DNA of 14,599 bases from JAFGIG01 sp964397545 (GTDB taxonomy: Bacteria; SDB-A), in assembly GCA_964397545.1 (NCBI GenBank), contig CAYNIW010000030.1:1-14599 (forward strand), in the 5' to 3' direction. Both the position numbers and the translations under genes were made by a program. Positions 6,972 to 13,689 of the stretch are shown piece by piece. The notes below the pieces were generated by a model, which saw nothing but the letters and a program-made list of their open reading frames with translations, was not told the DNA's origin and ran no database searches. How positions within the stretch are numbered: the first letter of the stretch is position 1; each line of letters opens with the position of its first letter.

Positions 6972-8009
6972 ATGAACAAACTCTTATCTTTGTCAGCGGC
7001 GGCGCTTTTATCCTTTTTTTCTTTTTCATGCACAAAAAAAGGATCAGATGCTATCCAAATCAAATATTATGAACCCAAAGAACCTGTTTATGTGGTCCCC
7101 GAGACAATTTCGGTTTTTCCCGACACATTTGTCAATCTCGGTTTCGCTGATTTTTACGGAGATTATTTAGCAGTCCTCGACCTGACACTCTGCAAATGTT
7201 TTATATACGAAAGCGGAGACCTGAAGACAGTGTTCGGAGACAAAGGGGAAGGACCTGGAGAATTCAACTTCATGCAATCCGGGATAGTTAAATTCACGGA
7301 TGACGGAGATGTCGCCGTCTTTGACCCGATGAACTCTCGGCTTCAGATATTTTCAATAAGCGGTGAACTTTTAAGGTCTCTTAACCTCGGCGTCATCAGT
7401 ATCACTTTTGACATCTATGACTCCATAGCAGTTTTTGCCCCTCTCATGGGAAAAACATTAATGGAATTCTACGACATAAATACGGGTGGAATAATCAAAA
7501 AATTTGAAAGTGACTTTGAAGTAAACATGGCGGAAGAAAAACTCCCTCCTCCGATGAAAGTCCTGACGGGCGGAGCGGGAGACACAATTTGGTGGGGTTT
7601 CAACGGAGAATACACAATATATCAATACACAATGGAAGACTCGGCGATATCAGCTTTTTCGGTCACATACGAGCCTCTGCCATTTCCGCAGGAAGTAATA
7701 GACTTGATGTATGAAAGAGCAGGACAATACAGAGATTTCCTTGAAGGAAGAATAAGGGAAGAACAGCCTCCTTTTTACTTCCTAATGTTCGACAGGGAAA
7801 AAGAGGTCCTTCTCGTCATCGCCGCTTCAGACGAATACACTTATTCGATAGTGGATATTTTCGACAGCCAGAACAACTACCTCAAAAGAGTGAAAATAAG
7901 TTTGGGAGAAAAAATGCAGCTTCTCGGAATAAGCGGCGGTGTAGCCGCAGTCTTCGAGATGGACAGTTTAAGGCTGATGCTGCTTGATGTCTCGGAAATA
8001 TATGAATGA
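6972..8009 (+). CDS. Six-bladed beta-propeller lipoprotein
   Basis: The 345-residue protein begins MNKLLSLSAAALLSFFSFSC; C20 is a likely lipidation site with a loose lipobox, as seen in Bacteroidota-like bacteria. The body resembles the six-bladed beta-propeller family often found as outer-membrane or periplasmic lipoproteins. The signature GDKGEGPGEF lies at residues 89-98, followed by VAVFDPMNSRLQIFSISGELLRSL (about 114-137), a typical NHL-like blade. Later blades are more divergent. The ligand or partner is unknown; propellers of this type usually serve as binding scaffolds rather than enzymes. The ATG at 6972 has a GAGGA site 5-10 nt upstream. The gene overlaps the following FG-GAP gene by ATGA (8006-8009), so the two products are probably made in proportion and may act together. 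Confidence 0.75.
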   Translation: MNKLLSLSAAALLSFFSFSCTKKGSDAIQIKYYEPKEPVYVVPETISVFPDTFVNLGFADFYGDYLAVLDLTLCKCFIYESGDLKTVFGDKGEGPGEFNFMQSGIVKFTDDGDVAVFDPMNSRLQIFSISGELLRSLNLGVISITFDIYDSIAVFAPLMGKTLMEFYDINTGGIIKKFESDFEVNMAEEKLPPPMKVLTGGAGDTIWWGFNGEYTIYQYTMEDSAISAFSVTYEPLPFPQEVIDLMYERAGQYRDFLEGRIREEQPPFYFLMFDREKEVLLVIAASDEYTYSIVDIFDSQNNYLKRVKISLGEKMQLLGISGGVAAVFEMDSLRLMLLDVSEIYE

Positions 8010-9118
8010 CTTTTTTGAATAAAATTATTTTTTTGAAAGTTTATAAATTAGCGGCGGTTTTTGCAGTCGTTTTAATTCCTTTCTCGCCTCTGCATTCACA
8101 ATGGAGGAGGGAGGAAATAAGAGCCGGCGTTTTTCCCCACGGGATTTTTGCCGGAGATTTCAACGGCGACGGTTATTTTGATATCGCCGTTTCAAGCGTC
8201 CAACTGCTCAATGAAAATGTTTATTTAATTCTCAACAGAGGCGGATCGTTCGATCCGCCTCTTCCGTTTCTTGCTGGAGACGGGTCGCTCGACATAACTG
8301 CCGCGGATTTTAACGGCGACGGTTTTTTGGACATAGCCGTTGCTGAAAAGATATCCCACCTTTCCGTATTTCTAAACACAGGTTCAGAATCATTTTACGA
8401 ATGCAGGCGATGCTATTCGGGGCAGGATCCGAAAGCGCTTTGCACAGCAGATTTTGACGGAGACGGCGATGAAGACATAGCGGTCGCAAATTATTACTCC
8501 GGCACCGTGACTGTTTTTCAAAACGCAGGGGACGGAACTTTTTCCAGGAGCGGATCTTATGACGCGAAAAAAAGTCCGGCGGCGCTTTGTGCGGTTGACA
8601 TAAACGGCGACAATTTTTTTGACCTCGCGGTGTGCGATGCTTGGAACGGACGCGTGCTTCTCTTTCACAACACCGGGGACGGAACTTTCGGTAAACAGGT
8701 GAAAATTCTTTGCCAGGGCTGGCCGAAAGCAATAGATTTTGCGGATATAGACAATGATGGAGATGAAGATTTTGCTGTCGCATGCGCGGCTGACGACGAA
8801 GTCAGGATATTTACAAACGACGGTGAAGGGAATTTCGTCATAAAGAGTGTTTATGACGGGGGAGACAGATCTGAGGATTTAATTTTTGCCGATTTTGACG
8901 GAGACGGAGATGAAGATTATGCCGTCATAAGCAGTTCAGACGAAAAAATCAGGATTTACTCTAACACAGGAGAAGGGCTGTTTGTCTTAGTCTATGAAGG
9001 AAAATCGGGAGAAGAGCCGAGAGCTATCTGCGCCGCTGATTTCGACGGCGACGGTTTTTTTGACATCGCCGTCACGAACTATTCGGTGAACAAAGTGTCC
9101 CTTTTTATGAGTAATTGA
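8006..9118 (+). CDS. Exported FG-GAP/VCBS seven-repeat beta-propeller
   Basis: This 370-residue protein has an N-terminal signal-like segment (about residues 11-31, KVYKLAAVFAVVLIPFSPLHS). Seven FG-GAP repeats follow. Each has a calcium-binding loop of the form D-F-N/D-G-D-G-x-x-D-I-A-V, with first aspartates at residues 51, 101, 149, 198, 247, 296 and 345. The period is 48-50 residues, which fits a closed seven-bladed integrin-alpha-like propeller. The protein ends shortly after the seventh loop and has no C-terminal sorting domain, unlike other secreted products here. The start ATG overlaps the stop of the lipoprotein gene as ATGA, with no independent ribosome-binding site, so translation is likely coupled. 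It may form a periplasmic or surface adhesion or scaffold partner for the lipoprotein propeller; that pairing is inference. Confidence 0.85.
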   Translation: MTFLNKIIFLKVYKLAAVFAVVLIPFSPLHSQWRREEIRAGVFPHGIFAGDFNGDGYFDIAVSSVQLLNENVYLILNRGGSFDPPLPFLAGDGSLDITAADFNGDGFLDIAVAEKISHLSVFLNTGSESFYECRRCYSGQDPKALCTADFDGDGDEDIAVANYYSGTVTVFQNAGDGTFSRSGSYDAKKSPAALCAVDINGDNFFDLAVCDAWNGRVLLFHNTGDGTFGKQVKILCQGWPKAIDFADIDNDGDEDFAVACAADDEVRIFTNDGEGNFVIKSVYDGGDRSEDLIFADFDGDGDEDYAVISSSDEKIRIYSNTGEGLFVLVYEGKSGEEPRAICAADFDGDGFFDIAVTNYSVNKVSLFMSN

Positions 9119-9139
9119 AAAAACGGTATAAGGCAGAAA

Positions 9140-10108
9140 TCAGAACTCTCTTCCTGTTACCCTGTTGACTTCCTCGTAATCTTCGATTTTCATGGCTCCG
9201 AAAGAAAGGGTGAGTGAATTTTCGATTATCTGTTTTTCGTTCTTGAAGCCGGGTATGGGAAGAGTTCTTGAGCTTCTTGCCAGTATCCACGACAGCATTC
9301 CCTGGACGAGTGTTTTTCCGTCTCTCGTCATTATGCCGCGTATTTTTTCTATAAGTTTTACTCTTTCTGCGAGATATCCTTCCCTAAAATTCAGACCGAA
9401 CCTTCTGCGCATGTCGTTTTCGGGGAATTCGGTGTTTTCGTCAAACTTTCCCGTGAGGACTCCCATCGCCAGCGGACCTCTGTTTATTGCAGTCATCGAA
9501 TGATTTTCGCATAGGCTTAACATAGATGGATCTTCTCTTAAAGGATTTAAGCCGAACTGAAAAGAAACGCAGTTTTTACCTTCTGCAAATATTTTTGCCC
9601 TTTCTGGGTCAGCTGTGCTCCAGCCGTATTTCCTTATCATCCCTCTTATGACGAGTTCTTCGAGAAAATCACGGACTTCTTTGGCTTTCTCGATGTCATA
9701 GTCGTGGATGTGAAACTGGTAAAGGTCTATGTAGTCAGTGCCGAGCCTTTTAAGAGAAGCTTCGCAGGCTTTTTGGATATATTCGGGAGTTGCGTTTTCT
9801 CCGGCGATCTTCACTTCTTTTTCGTCGGGGACGTAACCGAATTTGGTGGCTATGACGACCTCGCTCCGTCTTTTCGAAAAAGCCTCTCCTATTATTCTCT
9901 CGCTTCTTCCACAGCCGTATGCGTCGGACGTATCGTAAAAACTAACACCGAGCTCCAGGGCTTTTCTAAGTGCTTTAAGCGACTCTTCGTCGTTTACATC
10001 GCCGTAGCCCACCCATCCATCATGCCAGAAAGGCCCGCCTATCGCCCAGCATCCGGCGCCGACCGCGCTGACCTCTATATCGCTGTTTCCGAGATTTCTT
10101 TTGAGCAT
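9140..10108 (-). CDS. NAD(P)H-dependent aldo/keto reductase
   Basis: This 322-residue cytosolic enzyme is of typical family length. It reduces carbonyls to alcohols with NAD(P)H. The catalytic tetrad is visible: D59 and Y64 in FYDTSDAYGCGRSE, K89 in VIATKFGY, and H133 in DLYQFHIHD. The (alpha/beta)8 barrel continues with RKYGWST, the NRGPLAMGVLTGKF phosphate-binding segment, and LPIPGFKNEKQI near the C-terminus, which contacts the cofactor 2'-phosphate in many members. The natural substrate cannot be read from sequence. The ATG at 10108 is chosen because AGGAGG lies 4 nt upstream; the in-frame codon at 10159 overlaps the -35 box and is unlikely. It converges on the FG-GAP gene with a 21-nt gap and diverges from a membrane protein gene. 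Confidence 0.92.
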   Translation of the reverse strand: MLKRNLGNSDIEVSAVGAGCWAIGGPFWHDGWVGYGDVNDEESLKALRKALELGVSFYDTSDAYGCGRSERIIGEAFSKRRSEVVIATKFGYVPDEKEVKIAGENATPEYIQKACEASLKRLGTDYIDLYQFHIHDYDIEKAKEVRDFLEELVIRGMIRKYGWSTADPERAKIFAEGKNCVSFQFGLNPLREDPSMLSLCENHSMTAINRGPLAMGVLTGKFDENTEFPENDMRRRFGLNFREGYLAERVKLIEKIRGIMTRDGKTLVQGMLSWILARSSRTLPIPGFKNEKQIIENSLTLSFGAMKIEDYEEVNRVTGREF

Positions 10109-10130
10109 AGTTCCTCCTGTTTTAAGATGA

Positions 10131-10159
10131 ATTATCGCCAAATAGAAACCGGATATCAA
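10131..10159 (-). promoter_or_regulatory. Sigma70-type promoter for the aldo/keto reductase
   Basis: On the minus strand TTGATA (10159-10154) and GATAAT (10136-10131) are separated by exactly 17 nt. The start is predicted near 10124, giving a leader of about 16 nt with the AGGAGG at 10118-10113. Confidence 0.6.
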
Positions 10160-10215
10160 GAAAAGAAATCTTCTCTAAGTCGCCAAAAAGATGTGCGCGA
10201 ATGTCAGGATTTCTG

Positions 10216-10221
10216 TAGAAT
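10216..10221 (+). promoter_or_regulatory. -10-like hexamer directly before a start codon
   Basis: TAGAAT lies 6 nt before the ATG at 10228. No Shine-Dalgarno sequence and no recognisable -35 are present. The spacing predicts a leaderless or nearly leaderless mRNA. Confidence 0.35.
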
Positions 10222-10227
10222 TTGCTT

Positions 10228-10893
10228 ATGAGAGAAGCCGTTTTTTATTGTCTCAAAAGAAATACTCTTATAGCTGTAGGTTTTTTTACTGTCATTTTGT
10301 ATGTTGACTTTTTTGTCACCTACGCGAGTTTCAGCCTCTTCGGCGCCTACGGATTTATTCCAGGAATAATATTGACATCCATCGTCTTGGGCGTTTCCGG
10401 CACATACATAAACCAAATACTTAAATCCTCGATAAACGGAAAAGATGAGCCGCCTGTCTGGGAGCTTGAAGACGCTGACATCCAGGGAGTATTAAGCGCT
10501 TTGACGCCTTTCCTGTTCACACTTTTCGAAGCGTCTATTCTGTCACTATTGTTTGTGCAATTTGTTTTTACAGCCGGTCACGGCATTTTGTTTTTCTTCT
10601 CTAAAGTTTTCCATTTATCAGCGGGATTTTTCTTTGCCATGCTGTTTCCGGTAAACCACTTGAATTACGCAGTGATAAGAGGATTCAACGTGATGTATGT
10701 GCTGTCAATGCTGAAAAAAAGCTCAATCATTAAAATATTCACCCTGTTCCCTTGCGGCATGATAATTATTTTGTCATTATTTTTGAATAAATTTGTCTTT
10801 TTCATATTGGCGCCCATCATATTTTTCGCCTTCATAGCTCTTTCGAGAGCCCTTGGCGTGATGTTCTACGAGGACAACCGTGAAGAAGACTGA
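10228..10893 (+). CDS. Multi-pass membrane protein (DUF4013-like appearance)
   Basis: This 221-residue protein is mostly hydrophobic. It has likely membrane helices at about 13-36, 40-62, 92-116, 117-141, 166-186 and 188-208. A polar loop at 66-88 reads GKDEPPVWELEDADIQG, and an acidic C-terminal tail follows. The loop with P-x-W and acidic residues before a helix pair resembles DUF4013-type membrane proteins, but I regard that as weak. The ATG at 10228 is preferred to an in-frame TTG at 10222 because it sits 6 nt after a -10-like TAGAAT; no ribosome-binding site is seen for either. The last 28 nt overlap the convergent RDD-family gene, so the C-terminal tails of the two membrane proteins share DNA. 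Function unknown. Confidence 0.7.
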   Translation: MREAVFYCLKRNTLIAVGFFTVILYVDFFVTYASFSLFGAYGFIPGIILTSIVLGVSGTYINQILKSSINGKDEPPVWELEDADIQGVLSALTPFLFTLFEASILSLLFVQFVFTAGHGILFFFSKVFHLSAGFFFAMLFPVNHLNYAVIRGFNVMYVLSMLKKSSIIKIFTLFPCGMIIILSLFLNKFVFFILAPIIFFAFIALSRALGVMFYEDNREED

Positions 10894-11627
10894 AGAGAGC
10901 CAATGTCTTTTACGACGATTGATTTTGCCCAAAAATCACCTGTTCTTCTTCTGTCGGGCTTCGTCAAGATGAACAAAATTTCAATTGCGAGCAAGGGGGC
11001 GGCATGAAGGCAGATTTCCCTCAAAAATGATTTCCACCAGTTTATGGGATTTCCGGTTTGCAAGTTGATGACACGCATCTTGAGTATCCTCCTGCCTATG
11101 CTTCTGCCGCCGAAAGAGTCGCGCGCATAGGAATAAAAAACAGCCGCCGCAAGAGGGCAGAAAAATATAATTCGGGATAGGTGTATAAAAAATTCTTTCC
11201 CTGAAGATTCTGCGATGACAATCAGGGGAATACCCAGCCCGAGGATTAAAACGGCAATTGACCTGTCTATGATGAACGCTAATATTCTGCTCCAAACAGG
11301 CGGTATGGGATATCTATCTGAATAATCATTCTTGGAGGGAGACGTGAAAAACGAATTTTTTTGAAATCCTTCTTTCATGCTCGGTGCGTCTGAGAATATT
11401 CTCAAAAAGAGCAGAAAAGGAAAAGAAGCTAATATGAAAAAGAGAAATGTGAATAAAAAAGCGAGAAGGGACTCGAAAGGGCCCCGCTCATCAGAGAGAA
11501 TTCGCGTAAAAAAATCATAGGGTTCAAATGACTTGAACGCGATAAAAAATGATGTCAAAAGGCAAACCGCCAGAACAGCATATACAAACGCCTGATAAAT
11601 TTTCCTCGGTATGAACTTTCTCTTCAT
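10866..11627 (-). CDS. RDD-family membrane protein
   Basis: This 253-residue inner-membrane protein has two N-terminal helices (about 13-31 and 52-77). An RDD domain follows from residue 108. Its marks are the first-helix segment VWSRILAFIIDRSIAV with R114, D121 and R122, then DSFGGRSIGRRILKMRVINLQTG (about 170-192), and the closing DRRRTGDFWAKSIVV (225-239). RDD proteins are widespread; some have been linked to ion or small-molecule transport, but most are uncharacterised, and no substrate can be assigned here. The N-terminal two-helix extension is additional to the core domain. The ATG at 11627 lacks a Shine-Dalgarno sequence and has TAATAT ending 6 nt upstream. It overlaps the neighbouring membrane protein gene tail to tail by 28 nt. 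Confidence 0.8.
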   Translation of the reverse strand: MKRKFIPRKIYQAFVYAVLAVCLLTSFFIAFKSFEPYDFFTRILSDERGPFESLLAFLFTFLFFILASFPFLLFLRIFSDAPSMKEGFQKNSFFTSPSKNDYSDRYPIPPVWSRILAFIIDRSIAVLILGLGIPLIVIAESSGKEFFIHLSRIIFFCPLAAAVFYSYARDSFGGRSIGRRILKMRVINLQTGNPINWWKSFLREICLHAAPLLAIEILFILTKPDRRRTGDFWAKSIVVKDIGSLQSSSRLSS

Positions 11628-11633
11628 TAGGAA

Positions 11634-11639
11634 ATATTA
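11634..11639 (-). promoter_or_regulatory. -10-like hexamer directly before the RDD gene
   Basis: TAATAT on the minus strand ends 6 nt before the ATG at 11627. No ribosome-binding site is visible and the -35 region is weak. The placement is the same as upstream of 10228 and 11743. Confidence 0.3.
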
Positions 11640-11727
11640 CAGTAAATCATCAAGAGTTTCTAAAAATATTTTTTGTCAATGCATTGATTAAATTTATTAT
11701 TCAGCAATATCTGTATTTCATAAAATA

Positions 11728-11736
11728 TGTTTTAAT
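11728..11736 (+). promoter_or_regulatory. Extended -10-like element before the SH3 gene
   Basis: TGT followed by TTTAAT (11731-11736) forms an extended -10-like site 6 nt before the ATG at 11743, consistent with a leaderless mRNA. A conventional alternative also exists: TTGTCA at 11673-11678, a 16-nt spacer, and TATTAT at 11695-11700. That would give a leader of about 36 nt lacking a Shine-Dalgarno sequence. Confidence 0.3.
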
Positions 11737-11742
11737 AGACTG

Positions 11743-12300
11743 ATGGCTGTTGAAAAGATGATATTGCCGGTAATGGTTTTGTTGTTTTCTGAAACCTTTG
11801 CTTCACTAAGACTCGAACAGCAGAACGGTTTTGTTGAGCTTGAAATAATTCACGAAACTTCAGCTTATTTCAGGCCTTCTGACAGTGCGAGGATATTTTG
11901 CGGTTTTCAACCGGGAGATGTAATACAAATAGAAGCCCGGTCGGACTACGGCTGGCTGGGGTTTGACCCTGGAGTCGCACAGGCGGCGAACACCGGAGTT
12001 TTCAGATATAGATGGATAAAAAAGGATTCCTCGGTAGCGCTGAGGGGAGACGCTTCAAATCTTTCCGAATTTTCTTCGCCTTGCGCGCTTTTGACATACA
12101 ACATGTTTTTCGAAGGTGCAAAAGTGCATTCTCTGCCGGATTCGTTTTCTACTCCGGTTTTCGTGACATCCTGGGGCGATTATGCCGAAATTCAAAGTTC
12201 TTTGGATTCCGAATGGGTAAAGGTGGATTTTTCTACGGGGTTTCCGCGAATGGAATTGAAGGGATGGATTGATAAATCACTGCTGAACATCAGCAATTAA
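11743..12300 (+). CDS. Exported protein with two bacterial SH3-like domains
   Basis: This 185-residue protein starts with a short signal-like segment (about residues 6-20, MILPVMVLLFSETFA). Two SH3b-like units follow. The first (about 33-92) includes AYFRPSDSARIFCGFQPGDVIQIEAR and closes with a conserved-looking RYRWI. The second (about 126-183) includes VHSLPDSFSTPVFVTSWGDYAEI and closes with KGWIDKSLL. Bacterial SH3 domains usually bind peptidoglycan or peptides in the envelope, but no enzymatic domain is attached here. The ATG at 11743 is placed 6 nt after a -10-like box; a second in-frame ATG at 11758 would give a shorter n-region and cannot be excluded. No Shine-Dalgarno sequence is visible for either. 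It diverges from the RDD gene and is followed by a gene-poor stretch. Confidence 0.65.
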   Translation: MAVEKMILPVMVLLFSETFASLRLEQQNGFVELEIIHETSAYFRPSDSARIFCGFQPGDVIQIEARSDYGWLGFDPGVAQAANTGVFRYRWIKKDSSVALRGDASNLSEFSSPCALLTYNMFFEGAKVHSLPDSFSTPVFVTSWGDYAEIQSSLDSEWVKVDFSTGFPRMELKGWIDKSLLNISN

Positions 12301-12463
12301 TCACGTAAAAACGCGAAAGCGGCAGATTCAAACCTTTCACAGCCTGTCAGCCTCAAGAATTAAATTTCCGCCGACAAATTCAAAAACATTCACACCCTTT
12401 ACCCCAGCGAATTTTCGCAGCGTAATTCAGGATTGGACCCGTCATAAAAGTGCAAATTAGTTT
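12301..12463 (+). other. Intergenic stretch between convergent genes
   Basis: These 163 bases separate the SH3 gene from the broken secreted-protein gene. There is no clear terminator; only a tiny GCGAA-TT-TTCGC palindrome lies near 12408-12419. The minus strand has two short open stretches with protein-like composition but no start or homologue that I can support: one ending GCERFESAAFAFLRD at 12301, and one reading MTGPILNYAAKIRWG near 12445-12400. It could be a dispersed repeat or gene debris. Confidence 0.3.
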
Positions 12464-13650
12464 TTATCTGATGAACTTAATGGTTTTGATGATGTTGAAA
12501 TATTCCGATGACACCGTCAAAAAATAAGTGCCTGAGGGCAGAGAAGACATGTCCAAATTTATTTCATTCATCCCTTGAGCGAGATGACCGAAAAAATTCA
12601 TCTGGACACTTCTTCCGCACAAATCCAACAATTCGATTTTTGCCGGTGAGTTTGAGGGCAGAAAAAAACGTATCATTATTTTGCCCTGAGAAGGATTAGG
12701 AATCATGTAGAACGCCGGATGAGGTGAAGAAGGGATTGGCTCTTCGACGGAAGCGAGCAAGCTGTCGTATAGATTTTGCATTTTAATTGCGTTGTCTATC
12801 ATATCCTGAAAATCTTCACCCGCTACAATGCCGTAGTATATTGAAACTGAATCGAGAAACTCCAGGCAATAAGGTCCTGCTTTTACGTAGACGGCGTAGC
12901 TTCCTGCTGTGTCCGGAATAATGACTGGAACTACGTGTCGGATAGAATCTCAAACAAGTATTCGTCTTCATAGGGCATGTCTTCTGGCCAGTGAAAACTC
13001 ACTCCGAGGCGGGGAATTTCGCTCAATATCTTGACCCCCACATATTCCGATGGGTTAGGCTCGTCGTAAAAATAAGCGAGACCCAGAGAGTCAACGTATC
13101 CGCACAAATCGTCCATGTGCGTCATGTTCGAGATGTTTATGTCCGCGTAAAGGCCGATATAGACCTGGTCATAGATATATTCGGATTTATTTTTGTATTC
13201 GTATTTGAAAATCAGAAAATCGGAGTATGAAGTTTGAGAAAAAGAATAACCCCTGCGAAGCGATATGATGCCGGAGCTGTGTTCTGAATCGTCGAAGTGG
13301 TAATCGCTCGCATACAGCGAGTCGCCGATCCACTCCCACGCGCAGTAGGAGATGGACCATTCATTTATCATGTGTCAACACAGTTTGTTCGAAACGACCA
13401 AAGTCTCCCCTGAAGGGGAGATGACCCCTATTGAATGACATCCCCTGAGGATGTGATGCACGCCTGAGCCCCCCGGATATTCAAGCGAGGAATTTTCTCT
13501 GTTCCCTATGTCCCCGTTGAGCGGATCGAAACCGGTCCAAAGGTTGTTGTTGTTATGAAGGCTGTCGAGCGGGTTGAGAAATGAATGACCGGGAGAAGGC
13601 GAGAGCGAAAGGGGAAATAAAGCCAAGATTAGTATTGCATAAATTTTCAT
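12464..13650 (-). pseudogene. Broken gene for a secreted protein with C-terminal sorting domain
   Basis: Three minus-strand pieces line up as one former gene of about 395 codons. Piece 1 starts at the ATG at 13650 (GGAGGG at 13659-13654 upstream) with signal peptide MKIYAILILALFPLSLS and reads to a TGA at 13377-13375. Piece 2 continues in the same frame directly after that TGA (HMINEWSISYCAWEW) and ends at a TAG at 12933-12931. A one-base shift to the -1 frame between about 12950 and 12933 restores coding sequence (HVVPVIIPDTAGSYAVYVKAG). It runs to the TAA at 12464 through a type A-like sorting tail (MIPNPSQGKIMIRFFLP, then SGTYFLTV). Two independent lesions argue for decay rather than recoding. 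Both could also be sequencing or assembly errors. The middle domain is not recognised; the tail linker VEEPIPSSP resembles the linker of the right-edge gene. Confidence 0.8.
13404..13454 (-). repeat. Two adjacent short hairpins inside the broken gene
   Basis: TCTCCCC and GGGGAGA pair around a 4-base loop (13404-13421). ACATCC and GGATGT pair around a 5-base loop (13438-13454). They lie on the coding-upstream side of the internal TGA at 13377-13375, so they are on the wrong side for a bacterial selenocysteine element. They fall in coding sequence and may be incidental. Confidence 0.35.
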
Positions 13651-13672
13651 ATTCCCTCCATAGACCGTTGAT

Positions 13673-13680
13673 GTTATAAA
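13673..13680. promoter_or_regulatory. Symmetric -10 element between divergent genes
   Basis: The palindrome TTATAA (13674-13679) gives TATAAA on the plus strand, with a TGT extension (13672-13674) making an extended -10, and TATAAC on the minus strand. Plus-strand initiation would fall at about 13687, next to the ATG at 13690, which has no ribosome-binding site. Minus-strand initiation near 13666 would give the broken gene a leader of about 16 nt with its GGAGGG site. Confidence 0.4.
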
Positions 13681-13689
13681 GATTTTACC

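Noticed and set aside
8310..8783. 157-aa minus-strand frame
   Set aside because: It is antisense to the FG-GAP repeats. Its composition is a by-product of the repeated Asp/Gly codons.
10109..10159. Longer N-terminus for the aldo/keto reductase starting at 10159
   Set aside because: The extension would overlap the -35 and -10 boxes. The ATG at 10108 has a strong AGGAGG and matches the normal family start.
9704..10231. 175-aa plus-strand frame
   Set aside because: It is antisense to the aldo/keto reductase, whose catalytic residues are intact, and it covers that gene's promoter.
11673..11679. TTGACA on the minus strand as the RDD gene -35
   Set aside because: No -10-like hexamer occurs at 16-18 nt. 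The TAATAT before the ATG is 34 nt away.
12931..12952. Programmed -1 frameshift
   Set aside because: There is no slippery heptamer or nearby strong downstream structure, and the same gene also carries a stop codon.
13290..13377. Internal TGA in the broken gene as a selenocysteine codon
   Set aside because: A loose stem can be drawn about 20 nt after the TGA, but its spacing does not fit a bacterial SECIS. The residue is not in a redox motif, and a frameshift in the same gene points to decay.
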